DNA from: Yeosuana aromativorans
Lineage (GTDB): Bacteria > Bacteroidota > Bacteroidia > Flavobacteriales > Flavobacteriaceae
Length of the DNA stretch: 64,000 nt
Assembly: GCF_014646655.1 (NCBI RefSeq)
Contig: NZ_BMNR01000002.1
Location: 149,224 to 213,223 of the forward strand
Reading direction: 5' to 3'
In this document: one piece after another, positions 52,044-60,333 of the stretch
How the letters are laid out: each line of letters starts with the position of its first letter
Numbering within the stretch: position 1 is the stretch's first letter
The notes under the pieces: generated by a model
What the model was told of the DNA's origin: nothing
Seen by the model: only the letters and a program-made list of their open reading frames with translations
The model's database searches: none
Position numbers and translations under genes: made by a program

Positions 52044-53147
52044 ATGTTTTTTGAAACCATTCAAAAACAGCATACTAATCAATTACCTTTTGTGGCTTAC
52101 AGAAAGCCAAATTCCACAGAAGTTAAAGCGTTATTGCAAACAGATGATACGGTTCATTATATTGATGATTACAGTGAATCAGGTTTTGTATTTGCTCCTT
52201 TTGACACTGCCAACAAAAGTATTTTAATACCTTTTGAACAGGCCGATAGTCTAGATATGTCTTATTCAAATCTTGGTATTCAAGCAAGACACAATGAAAT
52301 TTCATTAGCTGAAAAGAACAAACAAAACCACATCAATCTCGTTGAAAAAGGAATTCAAGCCATAGCAAACCAAACGTTTAAAAAGGTGGTTTTATCAAGA
52401 AAAGAAACAGTTGTGCTTACAAAATTTAATGTGGTTCAAACTTTTAAGAAGTTGTTGGATACATATCCACTTGCATTTGTGTACTGTTGGTATCACCCAA
52501 AAATAGGACTTTGGTTAGGTGCCACACCAGAAACCTTAATGAAAATAGAAGGTAACCAATTTTCTATGATGTCTTTGGCCGGTACACAGGAATATAACGG
52601 GAGTATTAATGTTGCTTGGGAGGACAAGGAAAAAGAAGAACAACAAATAGTAACGGATTTTATCGTCAATGGTTTAAAGCCTTTTGTACAAGATATACAA
52701 ACATCTGATGTTGAAACGGTTAAAGCTGGTAATTTACTGCACTTAAAAACCATCATTTCAGCCAGGCTCAAACAAGAGGAATTTAATTTTAAAGCGCTTA
52801 TTCATGCTCTTCATCCAACACCTGCGGTATGTGGATTTCCCAAAAAAGCGGCGAAAGCATTTATAATGAAAAACGAACACTACAACCGGGAATTTTATAC
52901 AGGATATTTGGGTGAGTTGAACTTAGAAACAAAACGTCATCCCAGAGCTAGCAAGCGAAATATTGAAAATAGAGCCTACGCTATTACCAAAAAAAGCACA
53001 CAATTGTACGTGAATTTGCGTTGTATGCAGATTAAAGACCACAAAGCCTTGATTTATGTGGGCGGTGGCATTACTAAAATATCCAATGCTGAAAAGGAAT
53101 GGGAGGAAACCGTCTCAAAATCAAAGGTTATTAAAAGTATTTTGTAA
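52044..53147 (+). CDS. menF: Isochorismate synthase
   Basis: A 367-residue chorismate-binding enzyme. The C-terminal catalytic core shows 'FKKVVLSRKE', 'GATPETLMKIEGNQFSMMSLA' region, 'PTPAVCGFPKKAA' and 'YTGYLGELN', and a terminal 'IYVGGGITKISNAEKEWEE', as in MenF/EntC/DhbC. It converts chorismate to isochorismate. An in-frame TTG at 52029 (near the thioesterase stop) is an alternative start. Given menD immediately downstream, it feeds menaquinone and not siderophore synthesis. Confidence 0.93.
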   Translation: MFFETIQKQHTNQLPFVAYRKPNSTEVKALLQTDDTVHYIDDYSESGFVFAPFDTANKSILIPFEQADSLDMSYSNLGIQARHNEISLAEKNKQNHINLVEKGIQAIANQTFKKVVLSRKETVVLTKFNVVQTFKKLLDTYPLAFVYCWYHPKIGLWLGATPETLMKIEGNQFSMMSLAGTQEYNGSINVAWEDKEKEEQQIVTDFIVNGLKPFVQDIQTSDVETVKAGNLLHLKTIISARLKQEEFNFKALIHALHPTPAVCGFPKKAAKAFIMKNEHYNREFYTGYLGELNLETKRHPRASKRNIENRAYAITKKSTQLYVNLRCMQIKDHKALIYVGGGITKISNAEKEWEETVSKSKVIKSIL

Positions 53148-53171
53148 TAGGTTTATGTAATCCCTATTTCT

Positions 53172-53179
53172 TATTTTTG
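53172..53179 (+). promoter_or_regulatory. -7 box TATTTTTG upstream of menD
   Basis: TAnnTTTG match, 18 bases before the menD ATG at 53198, giving menD a possible own promoter. Confidence 0.4.
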
Positions 53180-53197
53180 TTACAATAAATACAATCA

Positions 53198-54958
53198 ATG
53201 ATATACCCAAAAATCCCGCTTGCACAAACGGTTATTCAACTGTGCAAAGCAAAAAACATACAACATATTGTCATCTCTCCAGGAAGTAGGAATGCACCAT
53301 TAACATTGGGGTTTACCAATGATGATTTTTTTAAGTGCTATAGTATTGTTGATGAGCGTAGTGCTGCTTTTTTTGCATTGGGAATAGCGCAGCAATTAAA
53401 ACATCCAGTGGCATTGGTGTGCACTTCAGGCAGTGCTTTGCTCAATTATTATCCGGCCATTTCTGAAGCTTTTTATAGCGATATCCCTTTAATCGTGATG
53501 TCGGCAGATAGACCCAAGCATTTGATTGATATTGGTGATGGGCAGACCATTAATCAAAAATTTGTGTTTGAAAACCATATTTTGTATTCGGCAAATCTCA
53601 AATTGGATTTAAAGGATGAAAAAAACATCCCTGAAAATGAGGAGTTGCCAATTATGAAGAATCTGGAGGATAAATTGGAACGCTTTTTAGGGTTTCAAAA
53701 GGATATCCAGTCGCATAATGAATTTGAAATCAATACGGCCATCAATAACGCTTTAATGCAAAGTGGACCCGTACATGTCAATATTCCTTTTGACGAGCCG
53801 CTTTATGAAACAGTTGATAAGCTGACTGTTGAGCCTAAAGCATCAGAGGTCGTAATCAAACCCAAGCAAATAGATTCGTACACCTTGCAGGAGTGTTTGG
53901 AATATTGGAATTCATATTCAAAAAAAATGATATTGGTAGGGGTTAACGCACCAAACCAAATTGAGCAACGCTGGTTGGATGAAATTGCTAAGGACGACAG
54001 TGTTATTGTGTTTACCGAAACAACCTCAAACCTTCATGAAGATAGTTTTTTCCCCAGTATAGATCAAATGATAGCGCCGCTTTCTGAAGACGAACAAAAG
54101 CAACTGCAACCCGATGTTCTTTTAACATTTGGAGGTTTGATAGTGTCCAAAAAGATAAAAGCATTATTAAGAAAATTTCAACCTAAACACCATTGGCATA
54201 TAGACAAAAAAAGAGCCAACGATACATTTTTTTGTTTAAGTATGCATGTTGAAACCACACCTAATCATTTTTTTGAAACAGTACTGCCAAAAATAACCCA
54301 TTATGTAAAGAGTAACTACAAAGATGATTGGTCACTTGTTAGAAAAAAGCGATTGGAAAAGCATGAAAGCTATCTTAAAGCGATTCCATATTCAGATTTT
54401 AAGGTTTTTGATGTGATTTTAAAATCCATTCCTGATAACTCCATTTTGCAAGTTGGTAATAGTTCTGCCATTCGATATACACAATTGTTCAGCATAAACA
54501 AGACATTGGAGGTTTTCTGTAACAGAGGCACCAGTGGAATAGATGGCTGTACCAGTACAGCAGTTGGTTGTGCCGCCATAAGCAATAAGCCAACGGTCTT
54601 CATTACGGGTGATTTGAGTTTTTTGTACGATAGTAATGGTTTGTGGAATAATTACATTCCAAACAATTTTAGGATTATTGTAATCAATAACCAAGGCGGC
54701 GGAATTTTTAGAATTTTGCCAGGACAGAAAAACACGGATAATTTTGATTATTTCTTTGAAACCAAACACAACTTAAATGCAAAACATTTGAGCAATATGT
54801 ATGGTTTTGAATATGCGAGTGCTAAGACGGAACGACAGCTAAAAAACAAACTGCAAGCGTTTTATTCAGAATCTGAAGAACCAAAGCTGCTAGAGGTTTT
54901 CACCCCAAGAACCATAAATGATGAGGTGTTATTATCCTATTTTGAGTATATTAAATAA
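53198..54958 (+). CDS. menD: SEPHCHC synthase MenD
   Basis: A 586-residue ThDP-dependent enzyme, 2-succinyl-5-enolpyruvyl-6-hydroxy-3-cyclohexene-1-carboxylate synthase. It joins isochorismate with 2-oxoglutarate in menaquinone synthesis. Motifs: 'VISPGSRNAPLTLGF' (start), 'IVDERSAAFFALGIAQ' with the ThDP Glu, 'VALVCTSGSALLNYYPAISE', 'IPLIVMSADRP' and, in the C-terminal ThDP domain, 'FITGDLSFLYDSNGLWN' and 'INNQGGGIFRILPG'. Length is normal. It follows the isochorismate synthase gene. Confidence 0.97.
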   Translation: MIYPKIPLAQTVIQLCKAKNIQHIVISPGSRNAPLTLGFTNDDFFKCYSIVDERSAAFFALGIAQQLKHPVALVCTSGSALLNYYPAISEAFYSDIPLIVMSADRPKHLIDIGDGQTINQKFVFENHILYSANLKLDLKDEKNIPENEELPIMKNLEDKLERFLGFQKDIQSHNEFEINTAINNALMQSGPVHVNIPFDEPLYETVDKLTVEPKASEVVIKPKQIDSYTLQECLEYWNSYSKKMILVGVNAPNQIEQRWLDEIAKDDSVIVFTETTSNLHEDSFFPSIDQMIAPLSEDEQKQLQPDVLLTFGGLIVSKKIKALLRKFQPKHHWHIDKKRANDTFFCLSMHVETTPNHFFETVLPKITHYVKSNYKDDWSLVRKKRLEKHESYLKAIPYSDFKVFDVILKSIPDNSILQVGNSSAIRYTQLFSINKTLEVFCNRGTSGIDGCTSTAVGCAAISNKPTVFITGDLSFLYDSNGLWNNYIPNNFRIIVINNQGGGIFRILPGQKNTDNFDYFFETKHNLNAKHLSNMYGFEYASAKTERQLKNKLQAFYSESEEPKLLEVFTPRTINDEVLLSYFEYIK

Positions 54959-55044
54959 AAGTTAATTCATTGATTGATAGTCTGTCAATAAAAATAAAAT
55001 GAGTTATATTTAAGCTTAATTCTTTAATCACTAAATATAAAACA

Positions 55045-55383
55045 ATGAACAAAAGAGAAGAACTTATTGAAAAATATGCTGCAGATTTAAAAGACAAATT
55101 TGGAGTCCATGCAGATATGGATTTATTAACAAAAGTAACAATAGGTTGTGGGCCATCAATTTATAATGCTGATTCAGAAACGGTTTCAAGTTCTGATGAT
55201 TCTGAATTAGCTACCGTAAAAAACAATTTCTTGATTAAAAAATTGGGATTAAATGACGGGCCAGAATTAGATAAAGCCATTGATTCAGTAATGGAAACTT
55301 ATGGAAAGTCCAACCGAAACAAATACAGAGTTGTTGTTTATTACATGTTAACAAAGCATTTTAAAAAAGAATCTGTTTATTGA
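55045..55383 (+). CDS. DUF2853 family protein
   Basis: A 112-residue soluble, mainly helical protein. The opening 'MNKREELIEKYAADLKDKFG' and the end 'KYRVVVYYMLTKHF' are characteristic of DUF2853, a small family found in Bacteroidetes and some Proteobacteria. Function unknown. It sits between menD and cvfB, an order I recall as frequent in Flavobacteriaceae, and ends at its own terminator. Confidence 0.85.
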   Translation: MNKREELIEKYAADLKDKFGVHADMDLLTKVTIGCGPSIYNADSETVSSSDDSELATVKNNFLIKKLGLNDGPELDKAIDSVMETYGKSNRNKYRVVVYYMLTKHFKKESVY

Positions 55384-55406
55384 ACAGTGTTTAAACATAA
55401 AATTTA

Positions 55407-55436
55407 AAGGCGTTACAAATGGTAACGCTTTTTTAT
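55407..55436 (+). terminator. Rho-independent terminator after the DUF2853 gene
   Basis: GCGTTAC (55410-55416) pairs with GTAACGC (55422-55428), then Ts. Confidence 0.9.
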
Positions 55437-55456
55437 TTTCCAAAAACTAATATCAC

Positions 55457-55464
55457 TACCTTTG
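55457..55464 (+). promoter_or_regulatory. -7 box TACCTTTG, probable leaderless promoter of cvfB
   Basis: TAnnTTTG ending four bases (CAAA) before the ATG at 55469. Confidence 0.6.
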
Positions 55465-55468
55465 CAAA

Positions 55469-56299
55469 ATGATACATTTAGGAGAAACCAATACATTAGA
55501 GATTATACGTGAAACCCCTCAAGGGTTATACATTGCTGATGAAGAAGGGAATGAGGTGTTATTGCCAAATAGATATGTTCCGGAAAACTTTAAGATTTGG
55601 GATAAAATTGATGTATTTGTCTATTTAGACAACGAAGAAAGACCCGTTGCAACTACAGATAAACCCTATGTAGAGCGCAATGATTTTGCGGTTTTACGTT
55701 GTAATCAAGTTACTGATTATGGTGCCTTTTTGGATTGGGGATTGGTAAAGGAACTGTTTTGTCCGTTTAAAGAGCAAGCTTTTAAAATGAAACCAGGTGG
55801 TTGGTATTTGGTGTATTGCTATTTAGATGAAAAGACCGATAGGTTAGTGGCATCCAGTAAAACCAATCAGTTTTTAGATAATAAAGAACTGACTGTTAAG
55901 GAGTTTGATGAGGTAGATTTGATTGTGTCGCATCCTTCTGAAATTGGTATGAACGTGATAGTCAATAAAGTTCATTCCGGGTTGATTTATAAAGATGCTA
56001 TTTTTAAGGATTTAAGTATTGGTGACAAACTGAAAGGAATTGTCAAAAAAATTCGTCCCGGTAACAAATTGGATATTGCGCTGGGACAAATAGGATACAG
56101 AAATATTGAGCCCAATGCAGATCTGATCATGAAAGAGCTTAATGATAATGGCGGCTACCTTAACCTCACAGATAAATCGGACCCCGAAGCGATTAGGGAG
56201 CAGCTTCAAATGAGCAAAAAGAACTTCAAGAAAGCCATTGGAACTTTATACAAGCAGAAGTTGATTACTTTAAAGGATGACGGGGTGTATCTTAATTAA
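55469..56299 (+). CDS. CvfB-like S1 RNA-binding protein
   Basis: A 276-residue protein with successive S1-type OB domains: residues about 1-60 ('GLYIADEEGNEVLLPNRY'), about 68-130 ('VTDYGAFLDWGLVKELFCPF') and about 145-210 ('HSGLIYKDAIFKDLSIGDKLKG'), then a C-terminal winged helix ('FKKAIGTLYKQKLITLKDDG'). This is the layout of CvfB/YitL, an RNA-binding regulator first described in staphylococci; its role in Bacteroidetes is unknown. The transcript is probably leaderless. Confidence 0.92.
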   Translation: MIHLGETNTLEIIRETPQGLYIADEEGNEVLLPNRYVPENFKIWDKIDVFVYLDNEERPVATTDKPYVERNDFAVLRCNQVTDYGAFLDWGLVKELFCPFKEQAFKMKPGGWYLVYCYLDEKTDRLVASSKTNQFLDNKELTVKEFDEVDLIVSHPSEIGMNVIVNKVHSGLIYKDAIFKDLSIGDKLKGIVKKIRPGNKLDIALGQIGYRNIEPNADLIMKELNDNGGYLNLTDKSDPEAIREQLQMSKKNFKKAIGTLYKQKLITLKDDGVYLN

Positions 56300-56342
56300 A
56301 TCCTTTTATTCGTACAATTCAATCAATAGCATTCAATTTTAG

Positions 56343-56350
56343 TATTTTTG
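56343..56350 (+). promoter_or_regulatory. -7 box TATTTTTG, probable leaderless promoter of mnmE
   Basis: TAnnTTTG ending four bases (CTGT) before the ATG at 56355. Confidence 0.6.
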
Positions 56351-56354
56351 CTGT

Positions 56355-57743
56355 ATGATATATCAAGATACCATAGTGGCTTTGGCAACACCATCAGGAG
56401 TTGGTGCCATAGCTGTTATAAGATTATCAGGCAAGGATGCCATAACCATTGCTGAAAAACAGTTTAAATCGGTTTCTGGAAAATCTTTATCCAAACAAAA
56501 AACACATACCATACATTTAGGTCATATTGTTGATGGAAACAAAACCATTGACGAAGTTTTGGTGTCTGTCTTTAAGAATCCCAATTCCTATACAGGTGAA
56601 GATGTTGTTGAGATATCGTGTCATGGCTCCCATTACATTCAACAAGAAATCATTCAGTTGTTTTTAAGAAATGGCTGTAGAATGGCAACGGCGGGGGAAT
56701 TTACATTAAGGGCATTCTTGAACGGAAAGCTCGATTTAAGCCAAGCAGAAGCGGTGGCCGATTTAATAAACAGTGATAATGAGGCCTCGCACCAAATAGC
56801 CATGCAGCAAATGCGTGGTGGGTTTTCTTCTGAAATAGCAAAACTTCGTGAAGAACTCTTAAATTTTGCATCACTTATTGAACTGGAACTTGATTTTGCT
56901 GAAGAAGATGTTGAGTTTGCCGATAGAAGCCAATTCAAGGCATTAATAGAACGGATTACCTTTGTTTTAAAGCGATTGATAGATTCCTTTGCTGTTGGTA
57001 ATGTGATTAAAAACGGCATTCCCGTTGCTATTGTTGGAGAGCCTAATGTTGGTAAATCCACCTTGTTAAATGCCCTGTTGAATGAGGAACGTGCCATTGT
57101 TTCAGAAATAGCAGGAACTACCAGGGATACTATTGAAGATGAAATTTCAATAGGCGGGATAGGGTTTCGGTTTATTGATACAGCGGGAATACGAGAAACC
57201 AAGGATGTTGTTGAGAGTATTGGTATAAAAAAGACCTTTGAGAAAATTGAACAGGCCCAAGTAATTATTTATTTGTTTGATAGTACCCAATTCCAATCCA
57301 TGGGGTCTCAATTTAAGGTTGAACTTGAGAAGATTAAAAACAAATACCCACAAAAACCACTTATTATTCTTGCCAATAAGGTCGACCAAATTGACGACAA
57401 GCAGATTGAAAAAATGCAAATGGATATTCCGGATATCCAGCTATTGTCAGCTAAAACAGGTTTTGGTGTGGAGGAATTAACCAATACACTCCTCAATTTA
57501 ATCAATACAGGCGCTTTAAGAAATAATGAAACTATCATTACAAATTCAAGACACTATGACGCTTTGTTAAAAGCTTTTGATGATATTCAAAAGGTGAAAT
57601 ATGGTCTTGAAACAGATTTGTCCGGCGATTTAATGGCCATTGATATTCGACAAGCATTATATCACTTTGGGGAAATCACAGGTGAGATTACCAATGACGA
57701 TTTGTTAGGAAACATATTTGCAAATTTCTGCATCGGGAAATAG
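56355..57743 (+). CDS. mnmE: tRNA uridine-5-carboxymethylaminomethyl synthesis GTPase MnmE
   Basis: A 462-residue GTPase that, with MnmG, modifies the wobble uridine of certain tRNAs. The N-terminal folate-binding domain ('YQDTIVALATPSGVGAIAVI'), the central helical domain and the inserted G domain are all present: G1 'GEPNVGKSTLLNALL' (from about residue 228), G2 'GTTRDT', G3 'DTAGIRE', G4 'NKVD'. The C-terminal 'FCIGK' with the catalytic Cys is intact. The last 18 bases (57726-57743) resemble the attB used by SGI1-type islands in trmE/mnmE, and an integrase gene follows 161 bases later. Confidence 0.98.
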   Translation: MIYQDTIVALATPSGVGAIAVIRLSGKDAITIAEKQFKSVSGKSLSKQKTHTIHLGHIVDGNKTIDEVLVSVFKNPNSYTGEDVVEISCHGSHYIQQEIIQLFLRNGCRMATAGEFTLRAFLNGKLDLSQAEAVADLINSDNEASHQIAMQQMRGGFSSEIAKLREELLNFASLIELELDFAEEDVEFADRSQFKALIERITFVLKRLIDSFAVGNVIKNGIPVAIVGEPNVGKSTLLNALLNEERAIVSEIAGTTRDTIEDEISIGGIGFRFIDTAGIRETKDVVESIGIKKTFEKIEQAQVIIYLFDSTQFQSMGSQFKVELEKIKNKYPQKPLIILANKVDQIDDKQIEKMQMDIPDIQLLSAKTGFGVEELTNTLLNLINTGALRNNETIITNSRHYDALLKAFDDIQKVKYGLETDLSGDLMAIDIRQALYHFGEITGEITNDDLLGNIFANFCIGK

Positions 57744-57853
57744 ATTTTAATTTTATTTAATTTCATTTATTATTAAATGATTGTAAATCAAATGATTGTT
57801 AATAAATTTTAAAATCTTGTTTTCTGTTGACATAACTATTTTCGTACTTTTAT

Positions 57854-57904
57854 TGTGTCTCACGTGTGTCTCAAATATGACGAGACACAAAAAAATGTGT
57901 CGCA
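57854..57904. repeat. TGTGTCTC repeats upstream of the integrase gene
   Basis: TGTGTCTCA occurs at 57854-57862 and 57865-57873 (11-bp period). An inverted copy GAGACACA lies at 57882-57889, forming a hairpin with the second copy, and a related TGTGTCGC follows at 57897-57904, just before the integrase ATG. These may be integrase arm-binding sites or an autoregulatory operator. Confidence 0.7.
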
Positions 57905-59065
57905 ATGATAAAAGTCCACCTAAGAAAGAAAAAATTAAAAACAGGAAAACTGAGTTTATACATTGAGTATTATAATGGTATCCAGACATTAGCTAATGGA
58001 AAAATTAAACACCTTAGAGATTACGAATACCTCCAACTCTATTTAATACAGGTTCCTAATACTGCTGACGAAAAGAAAAAGAATAAAGAACAGCTCGAAC
58101 TTGCTGAACAAATCCTAGCCATACGGCAAGCAGAAATTTATCAAGGAAAGTTCAAAATCCAAAACAATCATAAAGGCAAAACAACTCTTTTAACCTTTTA
58201 CGAACAAAAGAAAGAAGAGCGTTACCAAACGAAAGGCAATTATGATAATTGGGATGCTGCACAAAAGCATTTAGAACAGTATTGTCCTGCTCATATTACT
58301 TTTAATGATGTTGATGTAGAATTCATTAAGGGATATAGAAAATACCTTGATAACGTTGCAGTTACGAAGAGTCAAAAGAAGCTTTCACAAAATACCAAGC
58401 ACACCTACTTTAATAAATTCAAGGCTTGTTTGAATGCTGCATTTGATGAAGGTTATTTAAAAGAAAATCTGATGAAGAAGGTTAAAGGATTTTCCATGGG
58501 AGAATCTACCAGAGAATATCTTACATCGGAGGAACTACAAAAGTTATCTCAAACTGACTGTTCAATACCTTTGTTAAAACGAGCCTTTCTTTTTTCAGCA
58601 TTAACTGGGATTAGATGGTCTGACGTTAATAAGCTAAAATGGTCAGAAGTACGTGAGGAAGGTATTGATGATTCCGGGAACCATGTATTTAGAGTTGTAT
58701 TTCAACAAAAGAAAACCGATGGTGTGGAGTATTTGTACATTTCCCAACAGGCTAGGGAACTTTTGGGTGAAAGAAAAGATCATAAAGAGCGAGTATTTAA
58801 AGGGCTTCGTTATAGTGCTCATATGAATCTTCAATTGTTACGTTGGTGCATGTTGGCAGGAATTACTAAACACATTACATTTCATTCCGCTAGACATACA
58901 AATGCTGTTTTATTGTTGGAAAATGGTGCGGATATTTACACGGTTTCTAAAAGGTTAGGACATAAAGAAATTAGAACCACAGAGATTTATGCCAAAATAA
59001 TAGACAAGAAAATGAAAGAGGCAGCTAATTTGATTCCGAAATTGGAATTAGATACGATTGGGTGA
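57905..59065 (+). CDS. Tyrosine-type recombinase/integrase
   Basis: A 386-residue integrase of the Bacteroidetes phage/conjugative-transposon type: an N-terminal arm-binding domain, a SAM-like core-binding domain (about residues 95-200) and the catalytic domain with R237 ('ALTGIRWSDV'), K270 region ('FQQKKTDG'), H327 and R330 ('FHSARHTN'), H353 ('RLGHKEI') and nucleophile Y362 ('EIYAKI'). All catalytic residues are present, so it is probably active. It marks the left end of the second island and reads away from mnmE. Confidence 0.96.
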   Translation: MIKVHLRKKKLKTGKLSLYIEYYNGIQTLANGKIKHLRDYEYLQLYLIQVPNTADEKKKNKEQLELAEQILAIRQAEIYQGKFKIQNNHKGKTTLLTFYEQKKEERYQTKGNYDNWDAAQKHLEQYCPAHITFNDVDVEFIKGYRKYLDNVAVTKSQKKLSQNTKHTYFNKFKACLNAAFDEGYLKENLMKKVKGFSMGESTREYLTSEELQKLSQTDCSIPLLKRAFLFSALTGIRWSDVNKLKWSEVREEGIDDSGNHVFRVVFQQKKTDGVEYLYISQQARELLGERKDHKERVFKGLRYSAHMNLQLLRWCMLAGITKHITFHSARHTNAVLLLENGADIYTVSKRLGHKEIRTTEIYAKIIDKKMKEAANLIPKLELDTIG

Positions 59066-59265
59066 ATATTGATTTGATAAAAATTTTGGTGTCGATTTTC
59101 GAATTTTGCAGTCATTTGCATGATACACAACGGTTTTGAATATCTTGGAAAGTTGCGTATTTGTGTGCATGGGTTTTCCGAAGAAAAAAAAGAAGCTAGC
59201 AAATGAGCAACTAACTTTGGTTCAGCTAAATCTATCAATTTATACGGCTTGTTGGTAATAGTAAT
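59066..59265. other. Spacer between integrase and PLD genes
   Basis: No gene is seen. The block TTATACGGCTTG (59229-59240) recurs as TTACACGGCTTG near 60206-60217 beyond the next gene. Confidence 0.35.
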
Positions 59266-60063
59266 TCATTTTGTTAACCTTACATATTCCTGAGAAAATC
59301 TTGTCGCTTGTTCTGGGTCCTTCTCAATAGTAATATTTTCATCATTTCTAAATTCTGCATTATTAGTCCAATTGTAAGAACCTGTTAAAACAATTTGATT
59401 GTCAACTACACAAAATTTGTCATGCATTAATCCACCACGCACACCTCGTTTTATTAAATCATGGGGAACTTTTGAAATATCAATCCCATGTTTTTTGTTA
59501 ATTCCGTCATCATAAATAGCAACTTTAACATCTATTCCTTGATTATATTTCTCAACTAATTTATCAAATAATAAATCATTCGTGAACCAGGCCATTACAA
59601 CCCTAATTGATACTTTAGCTTCATTTAGAACATTTAAGATTCTGTTTTGGATATCTTGAAAATGTGCCTCATTAACAACAGGTTTACTTTTGATAATTAC
59701 TCCTCCTTGCAATATTAATTGTCCGTTTTTCAATAGAACACTAAAACCTTCAGGATTGAGTATTTCATTTAGATTATCAACAGAATCAGCTTTGTTTTCA
59801 AGTTCATCAAAAACGTTTTGTAGTAGTTCTCTAAGTTCAGTTGTATTAGATAAACTTTCAATTCTGTTTCTTGTGTATTCTTTTCTTGATGGACGATGAC
59901 CATTTTTTTTCCCAATATCAGGAAGTCCCATTTCGTCATAGACATCTCTTGCTCCAAACTTATTAAAAAGAGCTATTAATTGAGGTCCACTTCGTCTTGG
60001 AAGATTTTCATCTCCATTTATATATGGCACTAATTCATTAATTGTGAATTGAGTTATTTTCAT
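59266..60063 (-). CDS. Phospholipase D-fold nuclease-like protein
   Basis: A 265-residue protein with one PLD catalytic motif in the C-terminal half: H214, K216 and D221 in 'LMHDKFCVVDNQIVLTGSYNW', preceded by 'VSIRVVMAWFTND'. Single-HxK proteins work as homodimers and are often nucleases. The N-terminal 60 residues ('VPYINGDENLPRRSGPQLIALF') look like a small DNA- or protein-interaction module. It lies in the right island between the integrase and a proteasome-like gene and may be a defence or anti-phage effector (inference from context). It is a single-gene unit on the minus strand. Confidence 0.85.
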   Translation of the reverse strand: MKITQFTINELVPYINGDENLPRRSGPQLIALFNKFGARDVYDEMGLPDIGKKNGHRPSRKEYTRNRIESLSNTTELRELLQNVFDELENKADSVDNLNEILNPEGFSVLLKNGQLILQGGVIIKSKPVVNEAHFQDIQNRILNVLNEAKVSIRVVMAWFTNDLLFDKLVEKYNQGIDVKVAIYDDGINKKHGIDISKVPHDLIKRGVRGGLMHDKFCVVDNQIVLTGSYNWTNNAEFRNDENITIEKDPEQATRFSQEYVRLTK

Positions 60064-60333
60064 TAGCTATGATTGGTTTTTTTATTGCTAATAACATGAT
60101 TCTATAAAATTAGCTGCGTGTTTAAGCACCTAAATTGGCAAATACAGCCCAAAAAGAAAATCCTCGAGTATTTTCGCTAGTAGGCTAGAACAAAGCAATT
60201 ATTTTTACACGGCTTGCCATTAGTACTTTACCCCAATAGGCGGACTTGACAGATGTCCATCAAGTCGCACCGACAGAACCTAACACCGCTTTTCTTTAAA
60301 ATTCAATTTAGAGCGGTTTGGGGATTTGCTTCT
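60064..60333. other. Spacer between the PLD and Ntn-hydrolase genes
   Basis: No gene is visible. It contains the TTACACGGCTTG block shared with the previous spacer and the imperfect palindrome GACTTGACAGATGTCCATCAAGTC (60244-60267; arms GACTTGA/TCAAGTC). Confidence 0.4.

Noticed and set aside
60244..60310. Integron attC-like site (GTTAGGY-like heptamer near CCTAACACCGC)
   Set aside because: Only one loose heptamer is seen, without the paired inner and outer simple sites or an integron integrase.
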